From the NCBI GenBank assembly GCA_963814955.1, contig CAWFEX010000006.1:186001-250000 (forward strand): 64,000 nt of DNA, written 5' to 3'. Made by a program: the position numbers and the translations under genes. Below the pieces are notes generated by a model. The model was not told the origin of the DNA. It worked only from the letters and a program-made list of their open reading frames with translations, and ran no database searches. Position 1 is the stretch's first letter, and each line of letters begins with the position of its first letter. Below are positions 35,660 to 44,360 of this stretch, piece after piece. The stretch is from DATCJA01 sp963814955. Its GTDB lineage: Bacteria > Acidobacteriota > Vicinamibacteria > Vicinamibacterales > UBA2999.

Positions 35660-37111
35660 TCAATACTTCGGTTGCGTAGGATCGACCTTGTCGATCCATT
35701 CCAGGATCCCGCCGCGCAGGTTCTTCACCTTGGTGAAGCCGACGGTCTTCAGATACTCCATTGCCTTTGCGCTGCGACCGCCCATCTTGCACTGCGCGAT
35801 GATTTCGCGATCGCGCGGGAGTTCCTGGTACCTCCGCGGCAGCTCACCGAGCGGAATCAACGTCGATCCCGGGATGCGATTGATCTGGTACTCGCTCGGT
35901 TCGCGCACATCGAGAATGAAAAGATCCTCCCCTTTGTCGAGACGGCTCTTCAGTTCAACTGGCGTGATTTCCCAATCGTTCATGGCTGACACCGACTCCA
36001 TTTGCGGTTCCGGCCGGATTCCGCAGAATTGCTGATAGTCAATCAGCTTCGTGACCGTAGGATGCGTTCCACAGACGGGGCATTCCGGATCCTTCCGCAG
36101 CTTGAGTTCCCGGAACCGCATCTTCAGCGCGTCGTAGATCAGGAAGCGCCCGATCAACGGTTCACCGATGCCGAGAATCAGCTTTATCGACTCGGTCGCC
36201 TGGATCACGCCGATAATGCCCGGCAGCACGCCCAGCACGCCGCCTTCCGCACAGCTCGGCACGAGTCCTGGCGGCGGAGGCTCCGGGTACAAGCAGCGGT
36301 AGCACGGTCCTTCCTTGACGCCGAATACCGACGCCTGGCCCTCGAACCGGAAAATGCTGCCGTAGGCATTCGGTTTGCCCGAGAGAACGCACGCGTCGTT
36401 GACCAGATAGCGAGTGGGGAAATTGTCCGTTCCGTCGAGAATCACGTCGAACGGCTCGAACAGCTTCAAGGCGTTCTCCGACGAGAGCGACGTTTCGTAC
36501 GTATCGATCTGGACGTTTGGATTGAGCGCATGCAGCCGGTCCTTGGCCGAATCCAGCTTCGAGCGACCGACGTCCGCAGTTCCGTGGAGCAGCTGGCGCT
36601 GGAGGTTGCTGTAGTCGACGACATCGAAATCGACGATGCCGATGCGACCGACGCCTGCGGCTGCGAGATACATGGCCGCCGGCGATCCCAGTCCGCCCGC
36701 ACCAATGCACAGAACGCTGCCCGCCTTCAGCCGTCGCTGCCCGTCGACGCCGACCTCCGGCATGATCAGGTGCCGGCTGTACCTCCTGAACTCCTCCTGG
36801 GATAAATCGGGGGAAGGAGGCGCCGTGACGGCGGGCGCACCGCCGGCAACAGAAGGGACGATGCTCAACGAATCGCCAGGCTTGACCGGGGTTTGTTCCC
36901 GCTGCAGATATCTGATGTCTTCGTCGTTCAAGTAGACGTTGACGAAATTCCGCAGGCGCCCTTCGTCGGTATAGAGATGCTTTCGCAGCCCCTGGTACCG
37001 ATGGGTCAGGTCCGCGAGCAGCTCGCCAACGGTGCCGCCGCTGACCTCAACCGACTCCTTCTTGTCCGTGAAGGGTCTGAGAGGCGTGGGAATGTGTATC
37101 GTGTTCGGCAT
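35660..37111 (-). CDS. Sulfur-carrier/E1/rhodanese fusion (CysO-MoeZ-like)
   Basis: 483 residues in three domains. Residues 1-91 are a MoaD/ThiS/CysO-like ubiquitin fold ending in the required Gly-Gly (SIVPSVAGG, 90-91). A Pro/Ala linker follows. About 103-365 is a MoeB/ThiF adenylating enzyme with CIGAGGLGSP (ATP site, 135-144) and two zinc CxxC pairs (270/273 and 344/347). About 378-483 is a rhodanese with catalytic Cys 441 (CKMGGRS). In Mycobacterium the carrier CysO and its activator MoeZ are separate proteins; here one chain holds both. The start overlaps the JAMM peptidase by 65 bases. Probable role: forming the carrier thiocarboxylate for cysteine synthesis. Confidence 0.88.
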   Translation of the reverse strand: MPNTIHIPTPLRPFTDKKESVEVSGGTVGELLADLTHRYQGLRKHLYTDEGRLRNFVNVYLNDEDIRYLQREQTPVKPGDSLSIVPSVAGGAPAVTAPPSPDLSQEEFRRYSRHLIMPEVGVDGQRRLKAGSVLCIGAGGLGSPAAMYLAAAGVGRIGIVDFDVVDYSNLQRQLLHGTADVGRSKLDSAKDRLHALNPNVQIDTYETSLSSENALKLFEPFDVILDGTDNFPTRYLVNDACVLSGKPNAYGSIFRFEGQASVFGVKEGPCYRCLYPEPPPPGLVPSCAEGGVLGVLPGIIGVIQATESIKLILGIGEPLIGRFLIYDALKMRFRELKLRKDPECPVCGTHPTVTKLIDYQQFCGIRPEPQMESVSAMNDWEITPVELKSRLDKGEDLFILDVREPSEYQINRIPGSTLIPLGELPRRYQELPRDREIIAQCKMGGRSAKAMEYLKTVGFTKVKNLRGGILEWIDKVDPTQPKY

Positions 37112-37514
37112 AGGTCACGTCTTCCTGGTCAAAAACGGAACGATCGTCCCGCAGGCGCCACGAGGTCATCTCTTGAGGGACGCCGGCACGGACGGAAACG
37201 ATGATGTACGAAAAAAAAGGCCATGCGTGATCCAGATCGTACTGCGACGGACGCGCGGGATGATCCGGGTGAGAATGATAAAAACCCAGCAGCTCGGCCC
37301 CGGCTTTGGCAGCCTGCCCTTCCGCGTCCCGATAGTCGTCCGGACGCACCCGAAACCGCCGTCTCGGCCCCTCCTCCGTGGTATTCGGCAACGGATACGT
37401 GCTCAGCACGACCCCGTCGCGGCCGATCAACGCACCACAGCACTCGTTCGGATACGTCTCCGACCCGTGCCGCCGGACAGCATCTGCAACCCCCGCTTGA
37501 AGAACGAGCGCCAT
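37047..37514 (-). CDS. JAMM/MPN-domain metallopeptidase (Mec-like)
   Basis: 155 residues. The zinc peptidase signature is complete: a Glu in NECCGALIG (about residue 24), then YHSHPDHPARPSQYD (HxH, then Ser and Asp at the expected spacing). In Mycobacterium tuberculosis the homologue Mec releases cysteine from the CysO-cysteine adduct. Its ATG at 37514 overlaps the cysM TGA (TGATG), so the two are translationally coupled; GTG 37517 is an alternative. Its 3' end overlaps the fusion gene. Confidence 0.85.
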   Translation of the reverse strand: MALVLQAGVADAVRRHGSETYPNECCGALIGRDGVVLSTYPLPNTTEEGPRRRFRVRPDDYRDAEGQAAKAGAELLGFYHSHPDHPARPSQYDLDHAWPFFSYIIVSVRAGVPQEMTSWRLRDDRSVFDQEDVTYAEHDTHSHASQTLHGQEGVG

Positions 37515-38485
37515 CACCGACCGTCCTCGTCGCCAGGGTCTGAACCCGGGGCTGACCCTCTTTCGTCCCAGAGACGTTCCGACAGGTATTTCTCACCCCC
37601 GTCGCAGAACACAACCACGATGACGGCGTCCGAAGCGCGTCGAGCGACGTGCAGCGCCGCCGCGAGGTTCGCGCCGCTCGAAATCCCGACGAACAGACCA
37701 TCCCGGGCCAGTTGCCGCGTGAGATCGAAGGCTTCCTCGGTACTCACACCGAGATCTTCGTCGGCGAGTCCCGGGTCGTAAATTCCCGGCACAATCGCCG
37801 TCGCCATGTGTTTCAGTCCCTCCAGACCGTGCAGAGGGGAATCGGGCTGGACCGATATCAGGCGAATCGACGGATTGATCTCCCGAAGCCGGCGGCCAAC
37901 CCCGATGAAAGTGCCGCCGGTGCCGAGGCCCGCGACGAAATGGGTCAGCCGACCGTCGGTCTGGTCGATGATTTCTGGCGCTGTCGTGTCGTAGTGCGCG
38001 CGCCAGTTGCCGGGATTGTTGTACTGGTCGGGATAAAAGTAGGCGTCCGGCTCAGCGGCATACATCGCTTTGGCGCGCAGGATCGCGCCATCAGACCCTT
38101 CCATGGGGTCTGTAAATACGATGTCAGCGCCATACGCCGCCAGAATACGTTTGCGCTCGGGTGTGACGTTCGCAGGAACGCAGAGGCGGACGCGATACCC
38201 GCGGGCAGCGCCGATCATTGCGTAGGCGATTCCGGTATTGCCGGAGGTGGCATCCAGGACGATCTTGTCGCGCGTCAGCTCGCCCGACCGCTCACCGTCG
38301 AGAAGCATTCGAGCGGCGGGCCGATCTTTGACAGAACCGCCGGGATTTCTCCACTCGGCCTTCGCCCACAGCTGGACGTTGCGCAGACCTGCTTCGAAAC
38401 TCGACAGGCGAATCAGCGGTGTGTTGCCGATCAGCTCGACGACAGACTGCGACGTACGGGGAGCCCCGGAGGTGACCGCTGGCAT
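37514..38485 (-). CDS. cysM: Cysteine synthase (CysM/CysK family)
   Basis: A 323-residue PLP enzyme of the O-acetyl/O-phosphoserine sulfhydrylase family. Motifs: GNTPLIRLSSFE, the PLP lysine in NPGGSVKDRPA (about residue 52), TSGNTGIAYA, GTGGTFIGVGRRL and SSGANLAAAL. Its first place in an operon with a JAMM peptidase and a CysO-like carrier suggests that it uses a carrier thiocarboxylate as sulfide donor, as mycobacterial CysM does. The last 15 or so residues (rich in Gly-Ser-Asp-Pro) are encoded by a repeat element and are probably not part of the original enzyme. Confidence 0.9.
   Translation of the reverse strand: MPAVTSGAPRTSQSVVELIGNTPLIRLSSFEAGLRNVQLWAKAEWRNPGGSVKDRPAARMLLDGERSGELTRDKIVLDATSGNTGIAYAMIGAARGYRVRLCVPANVTPERKRILAAYGADIVFTDPMEGSDGAILRAKAMYAAEPDAYFYPDQYNNPGNWRAHYDTTAPEIIDQTDGRLTHFVAGLGTGGTFIGVGRRLREINPSIRLISVQPDSPLHGLEGLKHMATAIVPGIYDPGLADEDLGVSTEEAFDLTRQLARDGLFVGISSGANLAAALHVARRASDAVIVVVFCDGGEKYLSERLWDERGSAPGSDPGDEDGR
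37535..37559. repeat. Degenerate GGGGTCTGACCC-family element inside the cysM 3' end
   Basis: AGGGTCTGAACCCGGGGCTGACCCT lies inside the coding frame, 20-45 bases before the cysM stop codon. It encodes a GSAPGSDPG-like tail. Confidence 0.55.
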
Positions 38486-38521
38486 ATCCGACTGTTCAAG
38501 TCCGATTTTAGCAAATCCCGC

Positions 38522-41341
38522 CTAACTGGCCGGCCGGCCCTCCACGTCTCGAACCTCGATTTCGCCCAGATTGAGCTTCTTGAGCTCCGCCTCGATAGCT
38601 CGTCGATCGCCAACCGCGATAACGACGAGGCGGTCCGGAACGATGTAACGCCGGGCTGCCGAGAGCGCCTGCTCGGCGGTAACGGCGTTCACCTCCTGTG
38701 CGTACCGGGTGTAATAGTCGAGTCCGAGGTCGTAAATGAAGATGTTCGAGAAGCTGTTGACCGTATTGACGCTGGTCTCGAACGTTCCGGGAAGGGAGTT
38801 CGCCAACGCGTCCTTGGCCTTTTGCAGCTCCTCGACCGCCATCGGTTTTTCCAGGATGCCGGCGATCTCCTTGAAGATTTCGGTTACGGCTGGCGCCGTG
38901 ACGTCGGTCCGTATGCCTCCGGCCACCACGAACGGGCCGGCGCTCCGGCGGAAAATGAACTGTGACGACGCGCCGTACGTGTAACCGTGCGCCTCACGCA
39001 GGTTCATATTGATGCGGCTCGAAAAGAGTCCGCCAAGCGCGTTGTTCATCACCTGCAACGCGCGAAAATCGGGCGACGAACGCGCCGCTCCGATGCTGGC
39101 AACGCGAACCTGTGTTTGCGGCGTGCCGGGCTTGTCGACGATCACAATCCGAGCGCGCGTTGTTTCCGGAGTGCCGAGCGCTGGACGGGCGGGCGTGCCT
39201 CGCTGCCACGACGCAAACGCCTTTTCCGCGAGGGCGCGCAACTCGCTCATCGAAATATCTCCCGCCACGATGAGCGCCGCATTGTTCGGGACGAAATGTT
39301 GCCGCCAGAACCCCATCATTTCGTCCCGCGAGATGGCTTTCATCGACCCCTCGGTACCGAGTTCCGTATATCCGTACGGATGCCGTGGGCCGTACAGCGC
39401 CACTCCCATGACCTGTCCGGCGACCTGCGCCGGGCTGTCGCGCATCTGCACCAGCTGACCCAGACGGCTGGCGCGCTGCCGGTCGATCTCCTCGGCCGGA
39501 AACGACGGCTTCAAGGTGACGTCGGCGACCAGGGTGAGCATCGTCGCAAAGTTCTTCTTTAGAGAGCGCGCACTCACTGTCGTTGCGTCCATGGTGCTGC
39601 CGGTCGTCAGCGATGCCCCGAGTCGAGCAACTTCATCCGCGATCTGGAGAGCGTCGCGGGTGGCGGTGCCTTCATCGAGCATGGCGGCGACAAAGTTAGC
39701 CAGTCCGGGTCTGTCGACCGGATTCGCGTCGCTGCCAGTCTTCACAACGAGATTGGCAGCCACGATGGGCAGCCCGCGACGCTCGCTCAGGATCAGCGTG
39801 AGTCCGTTTGGGAGAACTGCGGAGGCCGGTGTCGCGAGCTGCAGTGGCTTTGCCGGCCCGGCCTTGGGGATTTCGGTGCGCCACGGCTCATCCGCATTGA
39901 TGGATTCGCCGTTTTCACCCGAGCTTGTCGCGCCCGGCGCCGGCGTTGGTGCTTGTGATGCGGTCTGCGGCTGACCGGGTACGGCATGCACGACGACGCG
40001 CGTGTTGCCCGTCAGGTGCTCGCGGCCGAACGCCAACAATGTCGCGGGCGTAACAGCCCGATATCGCTGGATGTCTTTTTCCAGATAGTCCGGCATATTG
40101 AGGTAGTGGTTGTACAGGTTCAGCCTGTCAGCGATACCTCCAAACCCTCCGAGTCTCTCCAACCCTCCAATGATCCCGGTCTCAATGGTGTTCCGTGCCT
40201 GCTCTATTTCAACAGCCGAGGGTGCCTGGGAACGAAACGCCGCCAGCTCCTCATCAATCGCCCGCTCGAGTTCCTCCGCGGTGTGACCAGGTCGTGCCGT
40301 GGCCTCAATCTGGAACATGGAGCCAAGAGTCAGGGAGTTCTGAAATGCGATCACCGTCTGAGCGATCTGTTTCTCGTACACAAGCTTCTTGTACAAACGA
40401 CTGGAGCGGCCTCCCCCGAGAATGCTCGCCGTGATTTCAGCATCCGCATCGCCGACCTGGAATATGGGCGGCGTCAACCACGTCATATAGACACGCGGCA
40501 GCTCCACGCGCGACGGGACAACTTTGCGGCGCTCCTCGGTGATGCGGGGCGTATCGGCACTGATCGGAGGGACCGCTGGGCCACGCTTGAGACCGCTGAA
40601 GTACTTCTCAATGAGTGTCTTTGCCTCGGCGACGTCGAAGTCGCCGACGACCGCCAGGCTGGCGTTGTTCGGAGCGTAGTACTGCCGGAAAAACCGGTTG
40701 ACGTCGTCAAGCTTCACAGACTGGATATCTTCGTGAGATCCAATGACGTTGCCGAAGTACGGGTGCCCTTTTGGAAACAGCGTCTGCACGATGGCTTCTT
40801 CGGCAAAGCCGTACGGCTGGTTCTCCACGCTCTGACGACGTTCGTTGCGGACCACGTCCTGCTGGTTCGACAGTGCCGCCTGGTCCACCTTTTCGAACAG
40901 GTAGCCCATGCGATCGGACTCCAGCCAGAGCGCCAGCTCCAACCTGTTCGAGGGGACGGTCTCGAAGTAATTCGTGCGGTCGTAGTCGGTGGTACCGTTC
41001 AGGCCGGTTGCACCTGCGCCCTCGAGCAGCTGGAAGTGACCGTCAGCCGGAACATGTTTCGAGCCCTGGAACATCATGTGCTCGAACAGATGTGCGAAAC
41101 CCGTGCGTCCGGGTTCCTCGTTGGCTGGACCGACGTGATACCAGATGTTCACGGCGACGATCGGCAGCCGTCGGCTCTGACTGAGGATGACGTCCAGGCC
41201 ATTGGGCAGCGTGTACTTCTCGAACTGGAGCCGCGGAATGTCAGACGTGGAACCAGCCGGGGTCTGTGCGGACGGCGGTCCCTGGACGAGGATAAGGAGG
41301 GCAAGACCGAGTAACAGACGAATGGAGGCGCGGGTGGACAT
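38522..41341 (-). CDS. M16-family zinc peptidase, two-domain (pitrilysin-like), exported
   Basis: 939 residues with a signal peptide (LLLGLALLILVQGPPSAQ). The first M16 unit has the inverted zinc motif HLFEH (84-88) with the downstream Glu region (ENQPYGFAEEAIVQ). The second unit, from about residue 540 after a Pro/Ser-rich linker, has the same fold (LPNGLTLILSERRGLPIV) but no HxxEH and is presumably the non-catalytic half. Such proteins degrade peptides or presequence-like fragments in the periplasm. AAGGAG lies eight bases before the ATG. Confidence 0.9.
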   Translation of the reverse strand: MSTRASIRLLLGLALLILVQGPPSAQTPAGSTSDIPRLQFEKYTLPNGLDVILSQSRRLPIVAVNIWYHVGPANEEPGRTGFAHLFEHMMFQGSKHVPADGHFQLLEGAGATGLNGTTDYDRTNYFETVPSNRLELALWLESDRMGYLFEKVDQAALSNQQDVVRNERRQSVENQPYGFAEEAIVQTLFPKGHPYFGNVIGSHEDIQSVKLDDVNRFFRQYYAPNNASLAVVGDFDVAEAKTLIEKYFSGLKRGPAVPPISADTPRITEERRKVVPSRVELPRVYMTWLTPPIFQVGDADAEITASILGGGRSSRLYKKLVYEKQIAQTVIAFQNSLTLGSMFQIEATARPGHTAEELERAIDEELAAFRSQAPSAVEIEQARNTIETGIIGGLERLGGFGGIADRLNLYNHYLNMPDYLEKDIQRYRAVTPATLLAFGREHLTGNTRVVVHAVPGQPQTASQAPTPAPGATSSGENGESINADEPWRTEIPKAGPAKPLQLATPASAVLPNGLTLILSERRGLPIVAANLVVKTGSDANPVDRPGLANFVAAMLDEGTATRDALQIADEVARLGASLTTGSTMDATTVSARSLKKNFATMLTLVADVTLKPSFPAEEIDRQRASRLGQLVQMRDSPAQVAGQVMGVALYGPRHPYGYTELGTEGSMKAISRDEMMGFWRQHFVPNNAALIVAGDISMSELRALAEKAFASWQRGTPARPALGTPETTRARIVIVDKPGTPQTQVRVASIGAARSSPDFRALQVMNNALGGLFSSRINMNLREAHGYTYGASSQFIFRRSAGPFVVAGGIRTDVTAPAVTEIFKEIAGILEKPMAVEELQKAKDALANSLPGTFETSVNTVNSFSNIFIYDLGLDYYTRYAQEVNAVTAEQALSAARRYIVPDRLVVIAVGDRRAIEAELKKLNLGEIEVRDVEGRPAS

Positions 41342-41346
41342 GACGC

Positions 41347-41970
41347 TTACTCCTTGAGCGGCGTGTTGTCGAGACTCGCCCAGAGATACCAGCAGGCAAC
41401 CGACCGGTAGGGACGCCACGATTCCCCAAGACGAATCAACCGTTTGGCCGTGGGGGTGTTCCGCAGCCGATACGCCCGCTGCACCGCTTTGACGATACCA
41501 AGGTCGTCTACGGGCAGTACATCAGGGCGCTGGAGCCGAAACATGAGGAACATCTCGGCTGTCCAGCGTCCGATCCCTTTTACTTGCGTCAGCGCGGCGA
41601 TGACCTCTTCGTCGGCCATCACGCTGAGCGCGGCTAACGGGAGCGATCCAGCTTCGACGCGTTGGCACAGATCGCGAAGATACCGAACCTTTTGTCCGCT
41701 CAGACCGACCGCCCGCAGCTGCACATCGGACATATTGGCCACTTGAGACGGCGTCGGAGCTCCGTCGAACAGCGCACGGAATCGGCCTTCGATGGTGGCC
41801 GCCGCACGCGTCGACAACTGCTGCGAAATAATCGCGTGGATCAGCGCCCTGAGCGGGTCGGTATGCTGAGCCTGCGCCAGGCCGCATGGTCCGAATCGCC
41901 GCATCAGGTCGCGTATGACGGGATCACGCCGCGATAACAGGCGCTGGGCTCTCGCGTAGTCGATCGACAT
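41347..41970 (-). CDS. DNA-3-methyladenine glycosylase II-type HhH-GPD protein
   Basis: A 207-residue base-excision repair glycosylase of the AlkA/Mag1 type. Visible: IHAIISQQLSTRAAATIEGR, the helix-hairpin-helix VKGIGRWTAEMFLMF (about residue 130) and the catalytic Asp in VLPVDDLGIVKAV (about residue 153). No iron-sulfur cysteines are present at the C-terminus. It lies five bases downstream of the M16 start, reading in the same direction into it. Confidence 0.88.
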   Translation of the reverse strand: MSIDYARAQRLLSRRDPVIRDLMRRFGPCGLAQAQHTDPLRALIHAIISQQLSTRAAATIEGRFRALFDGAPTPSQVANMSDVQLRAVGLSGQKVRYLRDLCQRVEAGSLPLAALSVMADEEVIAALTQVKGIGRWTAEMFLMFRLQRPDVLPVDDLGIVKAVQRAYRLRNTPTAKRLIRLGESWRPYRSVACWYLWASLDNTPLKE

Positions 41971-41998
41971 AGACAGGAGGCTGGGCCTTGCCCAAAGC

Positions 41999-42691
41999 CT
42001 ACTTGACTTCCACCGTGAGCGTCACCTGCGCGCGCACCTCGATTTGGCCCGCCGAAATTGGCGGCGCGTCAGCAGCCTGGGCTTCTCGAACCGCCGCGAA
42101 TGGGATCGGAGGACGGACAGGGATGCCCTGTTCTTCGACGCGCACGATGCGTTCCACGCTGCGTCCGGCCCCGGCGGCTGCAGCGTCGGCCCTCGCCCGG
42201 GCATCCTGAACGGCCAGCTTCAACGCCTCGCGTTCGAGCGCCGCACGATCCTTCAGATCGAAGCGAATGCCGCCGAGGGCGGTTGCACCTGACTCCACCG
42301 CGATATCCAGCACCTCAGCGGCACGCTCGATTGCATCGACGCGCACCTCGATCGTGTTGCGTGCCACATAGCCGCGCGACACGCGTCGATTGTTCACGAA
42401 GTCCCATTCCTGCTGCAGGTCATAGCCAATCGTTCGGATTGCATTGGCAGCAATCCCCGCAGCCTGCAACTTTTGCTGAACAGGGAGCATCGCCTCGGCG
42501 TTGCGCCGCTGCGCTTCGCGCGGGTTTGATGCGCGCGACTCGGCGGTTACGGTGATCCATGCCCGATCGGGAACCGCCTGGACGACACCTTCGCCCGACG
42601 TAACCACCACAGCGGTCGAGGGAGGCTGCTGCGCCACCGCGACTACCGGAGTCATGAACAGAATCATCGGCACGGCTAAGCGGCCAAACAT
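41999..42691 (-). CDS. SIMPL-domain (DUF541) secreted protein
   Basis: 230 residues with a signal peptide (MILFMTPVVAVAQ) and the SIMPL pattern: VVVTSGEGVVQAVPDRAWITV at the N-terminus, TIGYDLQQEWDFVNNRR, RGYVARNTIEVRV and ARARADAAAAGAGRS. Family members are periplasmic or outer-membrane proteins of unclear biochemical role. ATG 42691 follows GGAGAGGAGACC. The neighbouring DNA glycosylase is 28 bases downstream. Confidence 0.85.
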   Translation of the reverse strand: MFGRLAVPMILFMTPVVAVAQQPPSTAVVVTSGEGVVQAVPDRAWITVTAESRASNPREAQRRNAEAMLPVQQKLQAAGIAANAIRTIGYDLQQEWDFVNNRRVSRGYVARNTIEVRVDAIERAAEVLDIAVESGATALGGIRFDLKDRAALEREALKLAVQDARARADAAAAGAGRSVERIVRVEEQGIPVRPPIPFAAVREAQAADAPPISAGQIEVRAQVTLTVEVK

Positions 42692-42776
42692 CACGGTCTC
42701 CTCTCCAGGGCTGACACTCTCTCATTGTGACGCGTGTCGGGCCGCCCAGGTTGGGCGACGTGCCACAATTGTCCGC

Positions 42777-43205
42777 GTGGAAATCTCGGTTGTCCGAAAG
42801 CGTGTGCAAGGCGCGATTGTGGCTGCGCGCGAACGTGCGCAGCGTCGTCGGTCACAAACAGCAGAGGCGGAAAAGGCCTTTGAGTCATTTCTCGAGAACA
42901 TCGCCATCCCGATCGCAAAACAGGTTGTCGCGGTGCTCAAGGCTGAGAGCCGCGCGTTCACGGTTTTCACGCCAGGAGGTGGTTTGAGAATCGCGTCAGA
43001 TCGGAATCGCGACGATTACATCGAGCTGACCCTCGACACCACATCCGAACGTCCGCAAGTTATCGGACGCGTCAGCCGGACGTACGGCTCACGAACCCTT
43101 GGTGAGGAGCGGGCTGTCCGGCCCGACACTCCGCCGAACGCGTTGAGTGAAGATGATGTGCTGACGTTCCTCGTCGATTCCCTGCAGCCGTGGCTGGAAA
43201 GGTAG
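42777..43205 (+). CDS. Small cytoplasmic protein of unknown function
   Basis: 142 residues, no signal peptide. The first half is a basic amphipathic helix (RKRVQGAIVAARERAQRRRS); the second half looks like an alpha/beta domain (DDYIELTLDTTSERPQVIGR and LSEDDVLTFLVDSLQPWLER). GTG 42777 is a weak start; a CACAAT-like -10 lies very close upstream, so the message may be nearly leaderless. I do not recognise a family. Confidence 0.5.
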   Translation: MEISVVRKRVQGAIVAARERAQRRRSQTAEAEKAFESFLENIAIPIAKQVVAVLKAESRAFTVFTPGGGLRIASDRNRDDYIELTLDTTSERPQVIGRVSRTYGSRTLGEERAVRPDTPPNALSEDDVLTFLVDSLQPWLER

Positions 43206-43211
43206 CGAGGC

Positions 43212-43254
43212 CGAAAGGAAGGCGGGTCCAAAAGGACCCCCGCCCTACAGGGTT
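43212..43254. repeat. Hairpin repeat element, GTAGGGCG/GGTCC family
   Basis: GGGTCC-AAAA-GGACCC stem inside GGCG...CGCCCTAC. It lies between convergent genes, and the menG stop codon (43247-43245) falls in its right end. Confidence 0.65.
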
Positions 43255-43967
43255 GTTTGCTTTCTCGCAGTGTGAATCGCCATCAGGCCTCCGAAAACGG
43301 GCAGCACTCGGACGTCGGCAAATCCTGTTTCCCCCATCACACCGCCCACAGCGGCCGCGCCCGGATACAGCCGAATAGATTCCGGAATGTAGCGATACGT
43401 GTCCGGGTCGCGATGCAGGATCATCCCGAGCGCAGAGCCGACGACCGTCAGGTAAGACAGGTACGCCGCACGAACCATCGAATTGGTCGGCCTGTTGAAG
43501 TCGAGAGACAGGAACCTTCCACCTGGTGCGAGCACGCGATGTATCTCGTTGAGCGCCATTCGGAGATCCGGCACGTTCCGCAACCCATACCCCGTCGTCA
43601 CCACGTCGAAGTGTCCGTCAAGAAACGGCAGGGCAAGCATATCGCCTGTCACCAGTGCGAAGTTCTCAATGCCGCCCCGCCTCGACCTGGCGAGCTGAAG
43701 CATCCGGTGCGTGATGTCGAGACCGATGACGAGGCGGGCACGTTCAGCGGCGGCCAGCAGCAGGTCCCCGGTGCCACAGGCGAGGTCGAGAACGCGATCC
43801 GATGGACCGGCCGCAGCGAGATCGATCAGACGGCGTTTCCAGCGTCGATCCTGCCCGTACGAGAGAAATCCGGTGATGAAGTCGTAACGGTCGGCGATTG
43901 TGGAGAAAAGCTGCCGAACGTAGCGGCGCTTGCCTTCGGTTGTGGAGATCGTCGATCGAAGCGTCAA
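43245..43967 (-). CDS. menG: Demethylmenaquinone methyltransferase
   Basis: The last step of menaquinone synthesis (UbiE/MenG family), about 240 residues. SAM motifs: VLDLACGTGDLLLAA (about residue 48), VIGLDITHRML, DMLALPFLDGHFDVVTTGYGLRN and the family segment FNRPTN. The TTG at 43967 overlaps the cupredoxin TGA (TTGA) and gives the usual N-terminus; an ATG at 44012 would overlap that gene by 49 bases. It is the last gene of the copper-oxidase/ZIP transcript, which links quinone supply to that locus. Confidence 0.88.
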   Translation of the reverse strand: MTLRSTISTTEGKRRYVRQLFSTIADRYDFITGFLSYGQDRRWKRRLIDLAAAGPSDRVLDLACGTGDLLLAAAERARLVIGLDITHRMLQLARSRRGGIENFALVTGDMLALPFLDGHFDVVTTGYGLRNVPDLRMALNEIHRVLAPGGRFLSLDFNRPTNSMVRAAYLSYLTVVGSALGMILHRDPDTYRYIPESIRLYPGAAAVGGVMGETGFADVRVLPVFGGLMAIHTARKQTTL

Positions 43968-44360
43968 TAGACTCGAATGGTGCCTCGCATCATGAGTTGA
44001 TGGGGACGGCACACGTATTCGTAGGTCCCCGGCGTATCCGGTGCGTCAAAGACCAGGTCGTCCGACTCATTCCATCGCATGGGCGCGACTTCAGCTCCCA
44101 GCACGGGCACGGCGAAGTTGTGCGTCATCCCGCGGTCCTGGTTGCGCAAGATGACACGCACGCGTTCACCCGCCTTCACCTCGAGCGTCGGGTTCGGGTT
44201 GATTGGATCACCCTCGAGATAGAACGACATGTCCTTCGCGACCAGTACCGATTTCACGGCTCGGCGTGCCGCTCAGTGCGGGAATCAGCACGGCAAAAAT
44301 CATGGCCAGCGCCATTCCGACAATCGCTTTCAACGACACCCTGCGACCCAGAATACTCAT
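43964..44360 (-). pseudogene. Cupredoxin (plastocyanin-like), signal/anchor out of frame by one base
   Basis: The copper-binding part (from about 44257) has the blue-copper ligands: an upstream His in GMTHNFAV and the C-terminal loop YEYVCRPHQLMMRG (Cys, His, Met). An N-terminal hydrophobic anchor (MSILGRRVSLKAIVGMALAM) starts at ATG 44360, overlapping the ZIP stop (ATGA), but is in another frame. Removing one base near 44258 joins them into about 131 residues. As written, only an unexported 97-residue fragment from GTG 44257 would be made. Probable role: periplasmic electron carrier or copper handling beside the multicopper oxidase. Confidence 0.75.
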
